Shown here piece by piece: positions 43,782 to 51,948 of a stretch of 64,000 nucleotides of DNA. The stretch lies in contig JAOARW010000003.1 of assembly GCA_025210475.1 (NCBI GenBank), forward strand, positions 62,001 to 126,000. The letters are read 5' to 3'. The DNA is from Carboxylicivirga sp. (GTDB lineage: Bacteria; Bacteroidota; Bacteroidia; Bacteroidales; Marinilabiliaceae). A program made the position numbers and the translations under genes. Below the pieces are notes generated by a model. It was given only the letters and a program-made list of their open reading frames with translations. It made no database searches and was not told the origin of the DNA. The stretch's first letter is position 1. Every line of letters starts with the position of its first letter.

Positions 43782-46700
43782 ATGAGAACAAAAATATATA
43801 TATCAATCCTGTTGTTATTGGCATTGATCGCAACGGGCTTTACTCAGCCTGCTGATTTGTTTTTGCGCTATCTGCAAAAGAAACTAACAGAATACAATAT
43901 GCTCTATCCGGCAGAGAAAGCTTATTTGCATACGGATAAAACGTTTTATAAACCGGGTGATGATATCTGGGTGGCCGCTTACCTTTTGGATGGTGTCAAC
44001 CATAGGGCTTCTGACATTAGTAATGTACTTTATGTGGAGCTGATCGATCCCAAGGGAGTCACCATCAAACAGCATATGTTTCAGGTTGAGGATGGCAAAT
44101 GTGAGGCTCACCTGCATTTACCCTACGAAGCACCGGGCGGGCTTTATAAGCTAAAGGCCTATACCAAATGGATGTCGAACTTCGGAAGTAAATTTACCTT
44201 CGAAAAAAAGTTGCAGGTGCAGAAGATTGTTAAACCTCGTATTCTTTCCATATTGGATTTTACCAAAGAGGCTTATGGCGCTTCCGATACAGTAATGGCC
44301 AATCTGAATGTACGCGATTTAAGCAATGTACCAATTCGCAACCAGTCTTTTAGTTTTATGGTGCATCTGAAAGGCAATTTGCATCAGCGGGGTAAGGCAA
44401 CAACCGACCATAAGGGAGATGCCATCATACGGTTTGTTTTGCCTCAAAAGCTAAATTCTTCTGATGGGGTGCTAAATGTGCTTTTATCGCACCGCGGCCG
44501 TAACGAATCCATCTCGGGAGCGATTCCGATTGTATTGAATAAGCTGGATTTACAATTTATGCCCGAAGGGGGTGATGCCATTGCCGGGCAGCCTTGTCGC
44601 ATGGCATTTAAAGCTCTGAATGAGTTTGGCAAGCCAGCCGATGTGAAAGGACAGATTTACAATAGCAAAGATTCTTTGGTCGCTAACTTCGAAAGTTTTC
44701 ATCAGGGAATGGGCGCCTTCGAATTTGTGCCGGTTATTGATGAGGTTTATTCCGCGGTAATTCAGAAACCATCGGGGGTGAACCGCCGATACACGTTACC
44801 GAAAGCCCAGACAGAAGGATGTGCATTGCACCTGAAAGATCGCGATGGTTCAGTGTATCGATTCGAACTGAATAGTAATGTTACACAAAAGGTGCATGTG
44901 GTGGCTCATTTAAGAGGACAGATGCTTTACAGTGAATCCTACAACTTAAAAGGTGCCAAACAGGTATTACCAATTACCATAGAAAAGAAGGGTTTGAGCG
45001 GTGTTGCTCAAATAACAGTTTTTGATGATTATGAGCGTCCTTTGGCCGAGCGATTGTTTTATGTTTTTCCAGAGAATAGGTTAAGTATTGAGCTAAAAAC
45101 CAATAAAAAGACTTATGCTCCTCGTGAAAAGGTGGAGATGGAACTTCAGGTTAACGATGCGAAAGGAAATCCTGTTGAAGGAAATTTCTCCTTGGCTGTG
45201 GTGGATGATAAGCTCATTACTTTTGCCGATGACAAGCAAGACAATATCTTATCCAACCTTTTACTGTCATCTGATTTGAAGGGCGAAATATACGAACCTT
45301 CCTTTTATTTTAATCCTAAAGAAGAAAAAGCAGCGGAAGCCATTGATTACTTACTCTTAACGCAAGGGTGGCGACGATTCAACTGGTCGGAGGTACTGCA
45401 CATGAAAAAGATTAAGTTGCAGGAACCCGAACGATTTGATCAAATACTTGGACAAATCACCAGCAATGCTGGCAAAGGCGTTAAAGCCAAGGTGGTGATT
45501 GTGGATGATCAACTCAATAAATTCGCCAAAATAACTACGGAGGAGGGCGGACGATTTTCAGTATCGGGTCTAAAAAATTACAAGATGCTGCAGGTTTATG
45601 CTTTCCCACTCAATCGTAAGGAAAGAAATATTCGCATTAACATCAGTCGGGCAAATCCGAATATAAAAAAGTACTCGGCCGATAGTCACGTTGGCTTCGG
45701 TAAAGTAAAAGTCACGGCATTAACCGCCCAAACTGAAGGTGTTGATGATGTGATTGAAATGGCTGTGGCTGATGAGGATATTGATCAGGTAATATCTGGT
45801 ACGGGCATTGGCTTTGCTATGGAAGAGGAATCAGTTGCATTGGAAGAGGTGGTTCTGATGGGTTATGGTAGTTCGCGTAAGAGTGATTTAACCGGAGCTG
45901 TGACAAGGGTCGTCTCAGATGAACTTCAGGGCTATACTGCAAGTGTCAACAGTGCCTTAAGTGGTAATGTAGCCGGTGTGCAGGTAATAAATGACAGTGG
46001 TATCTATGGCAGTCGTTCATCTGTTTCCATCCGGGGAAGCTCTTCGCTAACAGGAAACAGTCAGCCTTTGTACATTTTGGATGGAGTACCGGTTACCGGC
46101 ATGCCACCTGTTCAGCCTAACGAAATAGAAAGTATCAGTATTTTAAAAGGTGCTACATCAACCGCTTTATATGGTAGTCGGGCAGCCAATGGGGTAATCA
46201 TCATTAATACCAAAGAAGGATACCACGAACTTTATCACCGAACACGAAAATATGCCCGTAAAATGGTAAAGCAGTATGTGGCTAACTCCTTTGTTTTCGA
46301 TAATGTAAAGGAGTTTTATGTACCGCAATATGGTCGAAAGGAATTTTTGAATGAAAAGCTGGATAAGCGCGAGACCATCTATTGGAATCCGCTTATAAAA
46401 ACCAATAAAAAAGGTAAAGCTAAGGTGGTATTTTATAATTCAGATGAGGTAACTACTTTTCGCGCAACACTTGAAGGCTTTTCAGAGAAAGGATTGTTAG
46501 GGCGAACCGAGTATTATTATAATGTTGTGAAGCCTTTAAGCATCGAATGCAAAATTCCTCCTTACGTGGTTTTTGAAGACATTATTAGATTACCAGTTTT
46601 GATCACCAACAATTCAGATGTGCCTTTGGAAGGAACTTTGGATGTAAAACTCCCTGAAAGTTGGCAATGGGTTGATACGCCCCCTGCAAAAGTTCAAATA

Positions 46701-48422
46701 AATGCCAATGGTTTTGCTGAGCTGGTATTAGCCGTAAAAGTTGGAGCTGCTGTTGGTAAGGAAAGTGTAAAGCTAAATTTCGATGCCGGCTCATTAAAAG
46801 CCGAAGATATTAACGAAACACAGGTAGTCAGCAAAGGTTTTCCGGCTGAGATGTCTTATTCAGCAAGGGCCAAAGAGGCTTCATTTACATTTGATTTGTC
46901 TCAGGCAGTCAACCAAAGTACCGAAATGAGTATCTCGGTATATAATAATGTATTGGCTGAAATAATGGACGGTATCGAGTCAGTGATTCGTCAGCCTCAC
47001 GGTTGTTTTGAACAGGTGAGTGCTGCCACCTATCCGAATATTTTAATTCTGAAATACCTGGAGGAAAATGGAGAATTGAGCGATGAACTTAAAGGGAAAA
47101 CGCTTAGTTATATCCGAAGCGGCTATAAGAAACTGGCGGCTTATGAAACCAAAGATTATGGTTTTGAATGGTTTGGCAAAACACCTCCTCACGAAGGCTT
47201 GACTGCTTTTGGCTTGATGGAATTTTACGATATGATGGCGGTTTATGCTGATGTGGATGCAAATATGCTGAAACGAACCAGGCAGTGGTTGTTAAGCCGA
47301 AAAGATGGCAAGGGTGGTTTTGTAACCAACAAGGGTAAATATGGTTTTTCCGGTGCATCGGATAAGGTAACGGCCGCTTACCTGGTTTACGCCTTTTCGG
47401 AAGTGGGGATACCTCCCGAAAAATATCAACTGGAATACGATAAGGCCTGGAACGAAGCATTTAGAAGCAAGGATGCTTACCGTATGGCCTTAATGGCCAA
47501 TGCCGGATTAAACCGCAAAGATCAGGAGAAAGCCACGCAATTGATAAATGTGATGCTGCAGAAACTCAAAAATGGTAAAGTTGAGAAGCTAAAGGCCGAC
47601 CATTCCATTGTGCGCTCATGGGGTAAATCGTTGCAGGTTGAGGTGGCTGCCTTAACTGCTTTGGCTCTGATGAAACAAGGTGATCAGCATTTTACCGAAG
47701 TTATGATGCTGATGGATTACATCTTTGGTGCGCGCAGTTATGGTGGATTCGGATCGACCCAAGCCACTGTATTGGCACTTAAAGCCATTACCGAATATGC
47801 TTCCATCGTTAATAAAATGCCCGAAGATGGTTCGCTAATAATTCGTATTAATGGGAGAGAAGTTGCAACAAAGGCCATAAAGAGCAGCGATAAAATTGTG
47901 AAAATAGATGGTTTGGAGGATTACCTGACAAATGGAGTTCAAAAAATTGATGTTCGTTTTAATAACTTATCCAACCCTCTCTCATTCTCGGCCAATGCCA
48001 GCTGGCGTCAAAAAGTACCGGTATCGTCTAATGCCTGCAAGGTGCAAATTGAAACCAAACTGATGAAAGAGACCTGCAAGAAAAATGAATTGGTTCGCTT
48101 ATCAACACGACTCTTTAACAGAAGCATGAGCGGTTTGCCAATGACAGTAGCCATGGTGGGCATTCCTTCGGGACTTTCGGCTCAGCCCTGGCAACTAAAG
48201 AAGATGCAGGAAGAGCATGTGTTTGACTATTATGAAATTCATAAGAACTACGTGGTGTTTTATTACCGCGAGCTGGGACCGAATGCCAGAAAAACAATTC
48301 ATCTGGATCTGAAGGCAGAGGTGCCGGGGCAATATTCATCGCCGGCCAGCTGTGCTTATCTATATTACACCAATGAGCATAAAGACTGGCATATGGCTGG
48401 TAATATTGAAATTATGGAATAG
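43782..48422 (+). CDS. Alpha-2-macroglobulin family protein with an inserted SusC-type plug domain
   Basis: A 1546-residue exported protein whose signal peptide ends near TGFTQ; there is no lipobox. An MG2 domain lies at about 45-140 (EKAYLHTDKTFYKPGD), followed by more macroglobulin domains and a CarboxypepD_reg-like segment (about 560-630). Residues 687-813 are a complete TonB-receptor plug: LEEVVLMGYG, SALSGNVAGVQVI, SVSIRGSSSL, PLYILDGVPV, GATSTALYGSRAANGVI and INTKEG. The A2M/MG7 region resumes at about 855 (ETIYWNPLIKTNKKGKAKV). The thioester domain follows with PHGCFEQ (Cys1075, Gln1078) and an alpha/alpha toroid to about 1370, then a C-terminal receptor-binding-like domain. The plug sits about where the protease bait region lies in macroglobulins. 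It is in an operon with the plug-less barrel. Confidence 0.88.
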   Translation: MRTKIYISILLLLALIATGFTQPADLFLRYLQKKLTEYNMLYPAEKAYLHTDKTFYKPGDDIWVAAYLLDGVNHRASDISNVLYVELIDPKGVTIKQHMFQVEDGKCEAHLHLPYEAPGGLYKLKAYTKWMSNFGSKFTFEKKLQVQKIVKPRILSILDFTKEAYGASDTVMANLNVRDLSNVPIRNQSFSFMVHLKGNLHQRGKATTDHKGDAIIRFVLPQKLNSSDGVLNVLLSHRGRNESISGAIPIVLNKLDLQFMPEGGDAIAGQPCRMAFKALNEFGKPADVKGQIYNSKDSLVANFESFHQGMGAFEFVPVIDEVYSAVIQKPSGVNRRYTLPKAQTEGCALHLKDRDGSVYRFELNSNVTQKVHVVAHLRGQMLYSESYNLKGAKQVLPITIEKKGLSGVAQITVFDDYERPLAERLFYVFPENRLSIELKTNKKTYAPREKVEMELQVNDAKGNPVEGNFSLAVVDDKLITFADDKQDNILSNLLLSSDLKGEIYEPSFYFNPKEEKAAEAIDYLLLTQGWRRFNWSEVLHMKKIKLQEPERFDQILGQITSNAGKGVKAKVVIVDDQLNKFAKITTEEGGRFSVSGLKNYKMLQVYAFPLNRKERNIRINISRANPNIKKYSADSHVGFGKVKVTALTAQTEGVDDVIEMAVADEDIDQVISGTGIGFAMEEESVALEEVVLMGYGSSRKSDLTGAVTRVVSDELQGYTASVNSALSGNVAGVQVINDSGIYGSRSSVSIRGSSSLTGNSQPLYILDGVPVTGMPPVQPNEIESISILKGATSTALYGSRAANGVIIINTKEGYHELYHRTRKYARKMVKQYVANSFVFDNVKEFYVPQYGRKEFLNEKLDKRETIYWNPLIKTNKKGKAKVVFYNSDEVTTFRATLEGFSEKGLLGRTEYYYNVVKPLSIECKIPPYVVFEDIIRLPVLITNNSDVPLEGTLDVKLPESWQWVDTPPAKVQINANGFAELVLAVKVGAAVGKESVKLNFDAGSLKAEDINETQVVSKGFPAEMSYSARAKEASFTFDLSQAVNQSTEMSISVYNNVLAEIMDGIESVIRQPHGCFEQVSAATYPNILILKYLEENGELSDELKGKTLSYIRSGYKKLAAYETKDYGFEWFGKTPPHEGLTAFGLMEFYDMMAVYADVDANMLKRTRQWLLSRKDGKGGFVTNKGKYGFSGASDKVTAAYLVYAFSEVGIPPEKYQLEYDKAWNEAFRSKDAYRMALMANAGLNRKDQEKATQLINVMLQKLKNGKVEKLKADHSIVRSWGKSLQVEVAALTALALMKQGDQHFTEVMMLMDYIFGARSYGGFGSTQATVLALKAITEYASIVNKMPEDGSLIIRINGREVATKAIKSSDKIVKIDGLEDYLTNGVQKIDVRFNNLSNPLSFSANASWRQKVPVSSNACKVQIETKLMKETCKKNELVRLSTRLFNRSMSGLPMTVAMVGIPSGLSAQPWQLKKMQEEHVFDYYEIHKNYVVFYYRELGPNARKTIHLDLKAEVPGQYSSPASCAYLYYTNEHKDWHMAGNIEIME

Positions 48423-48479
48423 TTTTCATTTATCTATTGAACGTTATGAAATAATAACTTAAATTGCAGAAACTTGTTT

Positions 48480-48507
48480 CGCGGTACCGACGGGAATCGG
48501 TGCCGCG
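48480..48507. repeat. Strong G+C-rich hairpin after the macroglobulin gene
   Basis: CGCGGTACCGA/TCGGTGCCGCG arms (one G-U) enclose a 6-base loop, flanked by CTTG...CAAG. It lacks a T-run, so it may be a mRNA-stabilising or REP-like hairpin rather than a classic terminator. Confidence 0.6.
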
Positions 48508-48678
48508 ACGCAAGATTTCTTACTAATTGGGATACAGTATCACGCATCGTAATATTTGCTTGAGCAGATGCGTACACGTTCTTTGACATACTGCAATCCC
48601 TTGTAAAAATCCTTACATACTTTTATTCTCAGGATCAGGAGCTCATACCAATGGATGAGTTAAAATTTTAATTTAATC

Positions 48679-48788
48679 AATAAAAGTCCCGGAGGCTTGC
48701 CTCAGGGCGCGCTTTTTCTCCCCCTGAATTTGAGGGGAGATGTCCGATTTATCGGTCAGAGGGCTTAATAAAGAAAACTGGGTTTTCT
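48679..48788. repeat. Dispersed palindromic element, full copy
   Basis: It has the same modules as 31587-31697: GTCCCGGAGGCTTGCCTC, CTCCCCCTGAATTTGAGGGGAG, CCGATTTATCGG, and AATAAAGAAAACTGGGTTTTCT. A degenerate head-only copy (CCCGTAGGTTTGCCTCGGGG) follows at about 48821. Confidence 0.8.
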
Positions 48789-48880
48789 GCAATAGCAGAA
48801 ATAAAGTCGCCGAAATACCCCGTAGGTTTGCCTCGGGGGTAGGTGTCTATAAGAGTTATCTTTATTTCGGGAGGATACCA

Positions 48881-49271
48881 GCTGTTGAGAGGAATATACG
48901 ATTCTGTTTTTCGTTCATGCAAGTTGTAAAGTCGAATGAACGATTCTGAATATGCCTCTCGCAACTTGTAAAGGGCTTTGAACGCTTCCGAATTTATTTC
49001 CTGCAAGTTGTACGGTAAAGTAAATGCTTCCGTGTTTCCTTCCTGCAGCTTGTAAAATAGTTCGAACGCTTTTGAGTAATGTTCTCGCAAGTCGTCAAGC
49101 AGCTTAATTGTTTCTGATTTTCTTCTCGCAAATAGTAAAACCGATTGAGCGGTTCTGTTTTTTGATCTCGCAACTTGTAAAGTCGTTTGGTTGCTTTTGT
49201 TTTTCTTCTCGCAAGCGGTGAAGTAGCCAGAGCGGTTTTGTAATTCCTTCTTGCTGCTTGATGAGGAGGAT
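48881..49271. repeat. 42-bp tandem array, about 9 units
   Basis: The anchor GCAA[CG]TTGTAAAG and its variants recur at 48919, 48961, 49003, 49045, 49087, 49128, 49170, 49212 and 49254 (one step of 41, all others 42). On the minus strand units read as 14-residue peptides of the form Y-x-L-x-E-x-x-[ST]-E-[AS]-F-x-x-L in the left half. In the right half the 41-bp step shifts the frame. There is no hairpin. The flanks 48508-48678 and 49272-49441 hold no gene that I can support. Confidence 0.88.
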
Positions 49272-49441
49272 CATCGCCATTGCGAATTGCTTTTTAGAAT
49301 CTAAAGGCTGGTAAACGGCATTTTTTCTTAACACGAATGTCTCGTTAGTTCGTTATTTACCACATGTACTTATCCGGTTACTAATCGGATCTCTAATAAT
49401 TTCTTTTGAATTATTTTTTATAAACTTTAAAGAACATTCAT

Positions 49442-50161
49442 ATGCATAAAATTGCCTATTCATTGTTTTCGCACAAGGCCTTTTTCACTTTTGTAAAGGG
49501 ATTATTGGCCATATTGAGTTCGGCGAGTGTTGATAATACCGGGATGACTGTTTTTATTGAAAAGGTATCGCGTGCATTCCATAATTTCGACCTCGCTTTA
49601 ACGCGTGACCTGGTTGATCCTTATACGGTGAAAATTAATGCGGCCGACCGCATGCGCGATCTTCGTTTTCTGGGCTTCAAAAACTATGTAGAAGCCTGTA
49701 GTTATCGTAAGCAGGAAGGCTGGCAGGAAGCTGCCGTTCAGATAAAAGCTGCCATCGAGCGTTACGGTAATGATTTATACCGACTCTCCTTGCCGGAAGA
49801 ATCTGCCGCTTTGCAGAATCTGATGAGTGATTTGGAGCAAGAACCTTTAAAAGCAGCTTGTGATGTTATTCAGCTGCAGCCCTGGATTGAGGAGTTAAAC
49901 CTTGCACAAACGCATTTTGAAGCTTTACGTCAGCAGCAAAATAGTCAGGATCATAGCGTTAATAAAACACTTCTGGAGACTCGTAAGCCATTAAACAGAG
50001 CCGTTAAAAATCTATTAAAGATGATTGAACTGCAACAGGTTGTTCAGGAATCGGATGCATTTAACGCCATGGTCAATCAAATTGATAACCTGATTGCCAC
50101 CAGCATGTCGAGTGCGCGCTTGTCGAGGTCGTTGAGTGATCGAATTGATATTGAGGGTTAG
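49442..50161 (+). CDS. Helical protein, DUF6261-like, unknown function
   Basis: A 239-residue soluble protein with no signal peptide, predicted almost entirely alpha-helical (Leu/Ala/Gln/Glu rich; MRDLRFLGFKNYVEACSYRKQEGWQEAAVQIKAAIERYG). Its length, helical character and the RMRDLRFLGFKNY region recall DUF6261 proteins of Bacteroidota. That assignment is from memory and is tentative. No catalytic motif is visible. It lies directly after the 42-bp array and is isolated from other genes. It may be linked to the repeat-rich region, as similar genes tend to occur in variable parts of the chromosome; that is inference. Confidence 0.6.
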   Translation: MHKIAYSLFSHKAFFTFVKGLLAILSSASVDNTGMTVFIEKVSRAFHNFDLALTRDLVDPYTVKINAADRMRDLRFLGFKNYVEACSYRKQEGWQEAAVQIKAAIERYGNDLYRLSLPEESAALQNLMSDLEQEPLKAACDVIQLQPWIEELNLAQTHFEALRQQQNSQDHSVNKTLLETRKPLNRAVKNLLKMIELQQVVQESDAFNAMVNQIDNLIATSMSSARLSRSLSDRIDIEG

Positions 50162-50352
50162 GTTACAGAGGAAAGGGATTGCAGTAGTCATTTTTGATTA
50201 ATACGGTACCTTAATCTGGACAAGTCAGAAATTATCAAGATGCTCAGTTTGCTTAAGATATTCAGCCAAAAATACACTGCAGCCACGTTTCACTGAAGGA
50301 TTTCAATTTTAAAATACAAAATCAAATATAAAAGAGGATGTCCAACACCAAA

Positions 50353-50446
50353 GTTCGTTCATCGAGCGGAGTCGAGATGGTTCAATTAGTGTGTTTGATT
50401 ATTTGCAAATAATCACTTCGACTCCACTCAGTGAGCGAGTCATCTG
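50353..50446. repeat. Inverted CGAGCGGAGTCGA / TCGACTCCACTCAG intergenic element
   Basis: Imperfect inverted arms (TTCATCGAGCGGAGTCGAGATG and CACTTCGACTCCACTCAGTG) flank an AT-rich core that includes the perfect 18-bp palindrome GATTATTTGCAAATAATC at 50397-50414. This is the common 'GAGCGGAGTCGA' type of Bacteroidota intergenic palindrome and may terminate both convergent genes. The rest of 50162-50492 holds no gene. Confidence 0.7.
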
Positions 50447-50492
50447 GATTGTTAGTCATCCACTTTTCTCATTAAACGTATGAGCCTGCTTC

Positions 50493-51839
50493 CTATTTAA
50501 ACTCCATAGGTTTCCTGTTGATCCATTTTCCTCTGGTGAAATCCGGGAAGTATTGCGGTGCACTGCCTTGTGCAATGGATGCCTCTGATAGCGGTGTGAT
50601 AGCACTCCAGGCAGCGGCATCGTATACATCCAATACCGGCTGTCGTTGTTCTTTTACGGCATTTACAAATTCGCGGGCGACAAAGAAGTCCATTCCACCG
50701 TGGCCGGCACCTGCAGCCTCTTGCTCATATTTCTTCCAGAGCGGATGATCGTATTTATCCTGGAAAGCTTGAAAATCGTCCCATCCGTGACCTTGGCTCT
50801 GGCCTTCCACATAAATGCGTCTGTGACCATAATCAAAATCAGTTAGTCCATCGGTTCCCTGCACCCTGAAGCCCAATGAATAGGGACGTGGCAAGTTACA
50901 ATCGTGAGTAACGATAATGGTTTCGCCATTTGTGGTTTTAATGGTGGAAGTAATTACATCGCCTTGCTTCCATGGTAGTTTGGCGTGTGGATGATCTTTT
51001 CCACCCTGTTCTTCAATATAATCTTTCAAACCAACTGCTTTGGTTGCTGTTGAGGTAAGGTACAAGAAGCGGTTACCACGATTTATGTCCATCATGGCTG
51101 CAATTGGACCAAGGCCATGGGTTGGATATACGTCGGCATTACGCTTTAGTGAATGTTGTGTACGCCAGGCCGCCTCGCCATGCGCTCCTTCTCCAAACTT
51201 AAGGTCTTTGTTGAACTTCACATTTAACAAGCTGTGTAGGTAACCACAACGGCCATGAACCACTTCGCCAAATAAGCCTTGCTTCACCATATTTAGTACC
51301 GCCATTACATCGCGGCGGAAATTAACATTCTCCAGAATCATGCAGGGGATACCCGTTGCTTCAGATGTGTTTACCAAATCCCAACACTCCTCAATGGTAT
51401 TGGCTGCCGATACTTCAAGGCCGGCATATTTACCGGCTTTCATGGTTTGTACGGCCATATGTGTGTGCCACAACCAGGGCGTTGAAATAATAACGCCATC
51501 AACATCGTCACGCTTTAACAACTCTTCAAAGGCATAATCGCCATCGCTGTAAGCTGTTATTTTCGTGTGACCATGTTTAGCCAACAGGTTTTTAGTTATC
51601 TCAATTGCTTTCGGATCGATATCACATATGGCGGTAATTTCAACGCCGGGTGTCATGGCTACATTTCTTACGTGCGTTCGACCGCGGCCGCCAACACCAA
51701 TAAATGCTATATTTGTTTTACCTGATTTTTTGCTCTTTTTATTCTTTTTTGAATTGGCCTGAACCATATGTGGAGCAACAGCAACACCTGCACTCACCAT
51801 GGTAGCCTTTTTAAGAAAATCTCTTCTGCTAGAACTCAT
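50493..51839 (-). CDS. Gfo/Idh/MocA-type glycoside hydrolase, GH109 family (alpha-N-acetylgalactosaminidase-like)
   Basis: A 448-residue protein exported by Tat: SSSRRDFLKKATMVSAG carries the RR motif. An NAD-binding Rossmann fold follows (FIGVGGRGRTH, then AICDIDPKAIE). Its later blocks match GH109: DVDGVIISTPWLWHTHMA, NFRRDVMAVLNMV, WRTQHSLKRNADVYPTHGLGP and DINRGNRFLYLTS. GH109 enzymes cleave terminal alpha-GalNAc by an NAD-dependent redox mechanism. The start at 51839 is chosen because it gives the Tat signal; 51932 adds 31 unlike residues. It lies downstream of a LamG-type membrane regulator and near galM, which suggests host or polysaccharide glycan use. Confidence 0.85.
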   Translation of the reverse strand: MSSSRRDFLKKATMVSAGVAVAPHMVQANSKKNKKSKKSGKTNIAFIGVGGRGRTHVRNVAMTPGVEITAICDIDPKAIEITKNLLAKHGHTKITAYSDGDYAFEELLKRDDVDGVIISTPWLWHTHMAVQTMKAGKYAGLEVSAANTIEECWDLVNTSEATGIPCMILENVNFRRDVMAVLNMVKQGLFGEVVHGRCGYLHSLLNVKFNKDLKFGEGAHGEAAWRTQHSLKRNADVYPTHGLGPIAAMMDINRGNRFLYLTSTATKAVGLKDYIEEQGGKDHPHAKLPWKQGDVITSTIKTTNGETIIVTHDCNLPRPYSLGFRVQGTDGLTDFDYGHRRIYVEGQSQGHGWDDFQAFQDKYDHPLWKKYEQEAAGAGHGGMDFFVAREFVNAVKEQRQPVLDVYDAAAWSAITPLSEASIAQGSAPQYFPDFTRGKWINRKPMEFK

Positions 51840-51948
51840 GACTTGAATTTTAAGTTGAATAATAGCAGCTAAAATATTAATGCGGGTATGAACAAAAAGG
51901 GGGATAAAGGGGGTAATGCATAAGAAAATCACCCGTTTTATGCTCTTT

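Noticed and set aside
48749-49334. Two minus-strand frames (113 and 76 codons) in the 42-bp array
   Set aside because: They depend on the repeat, are broken by the 41-bp step and run into a dispersed repeat element; kept as a repeat feature, not as genes.
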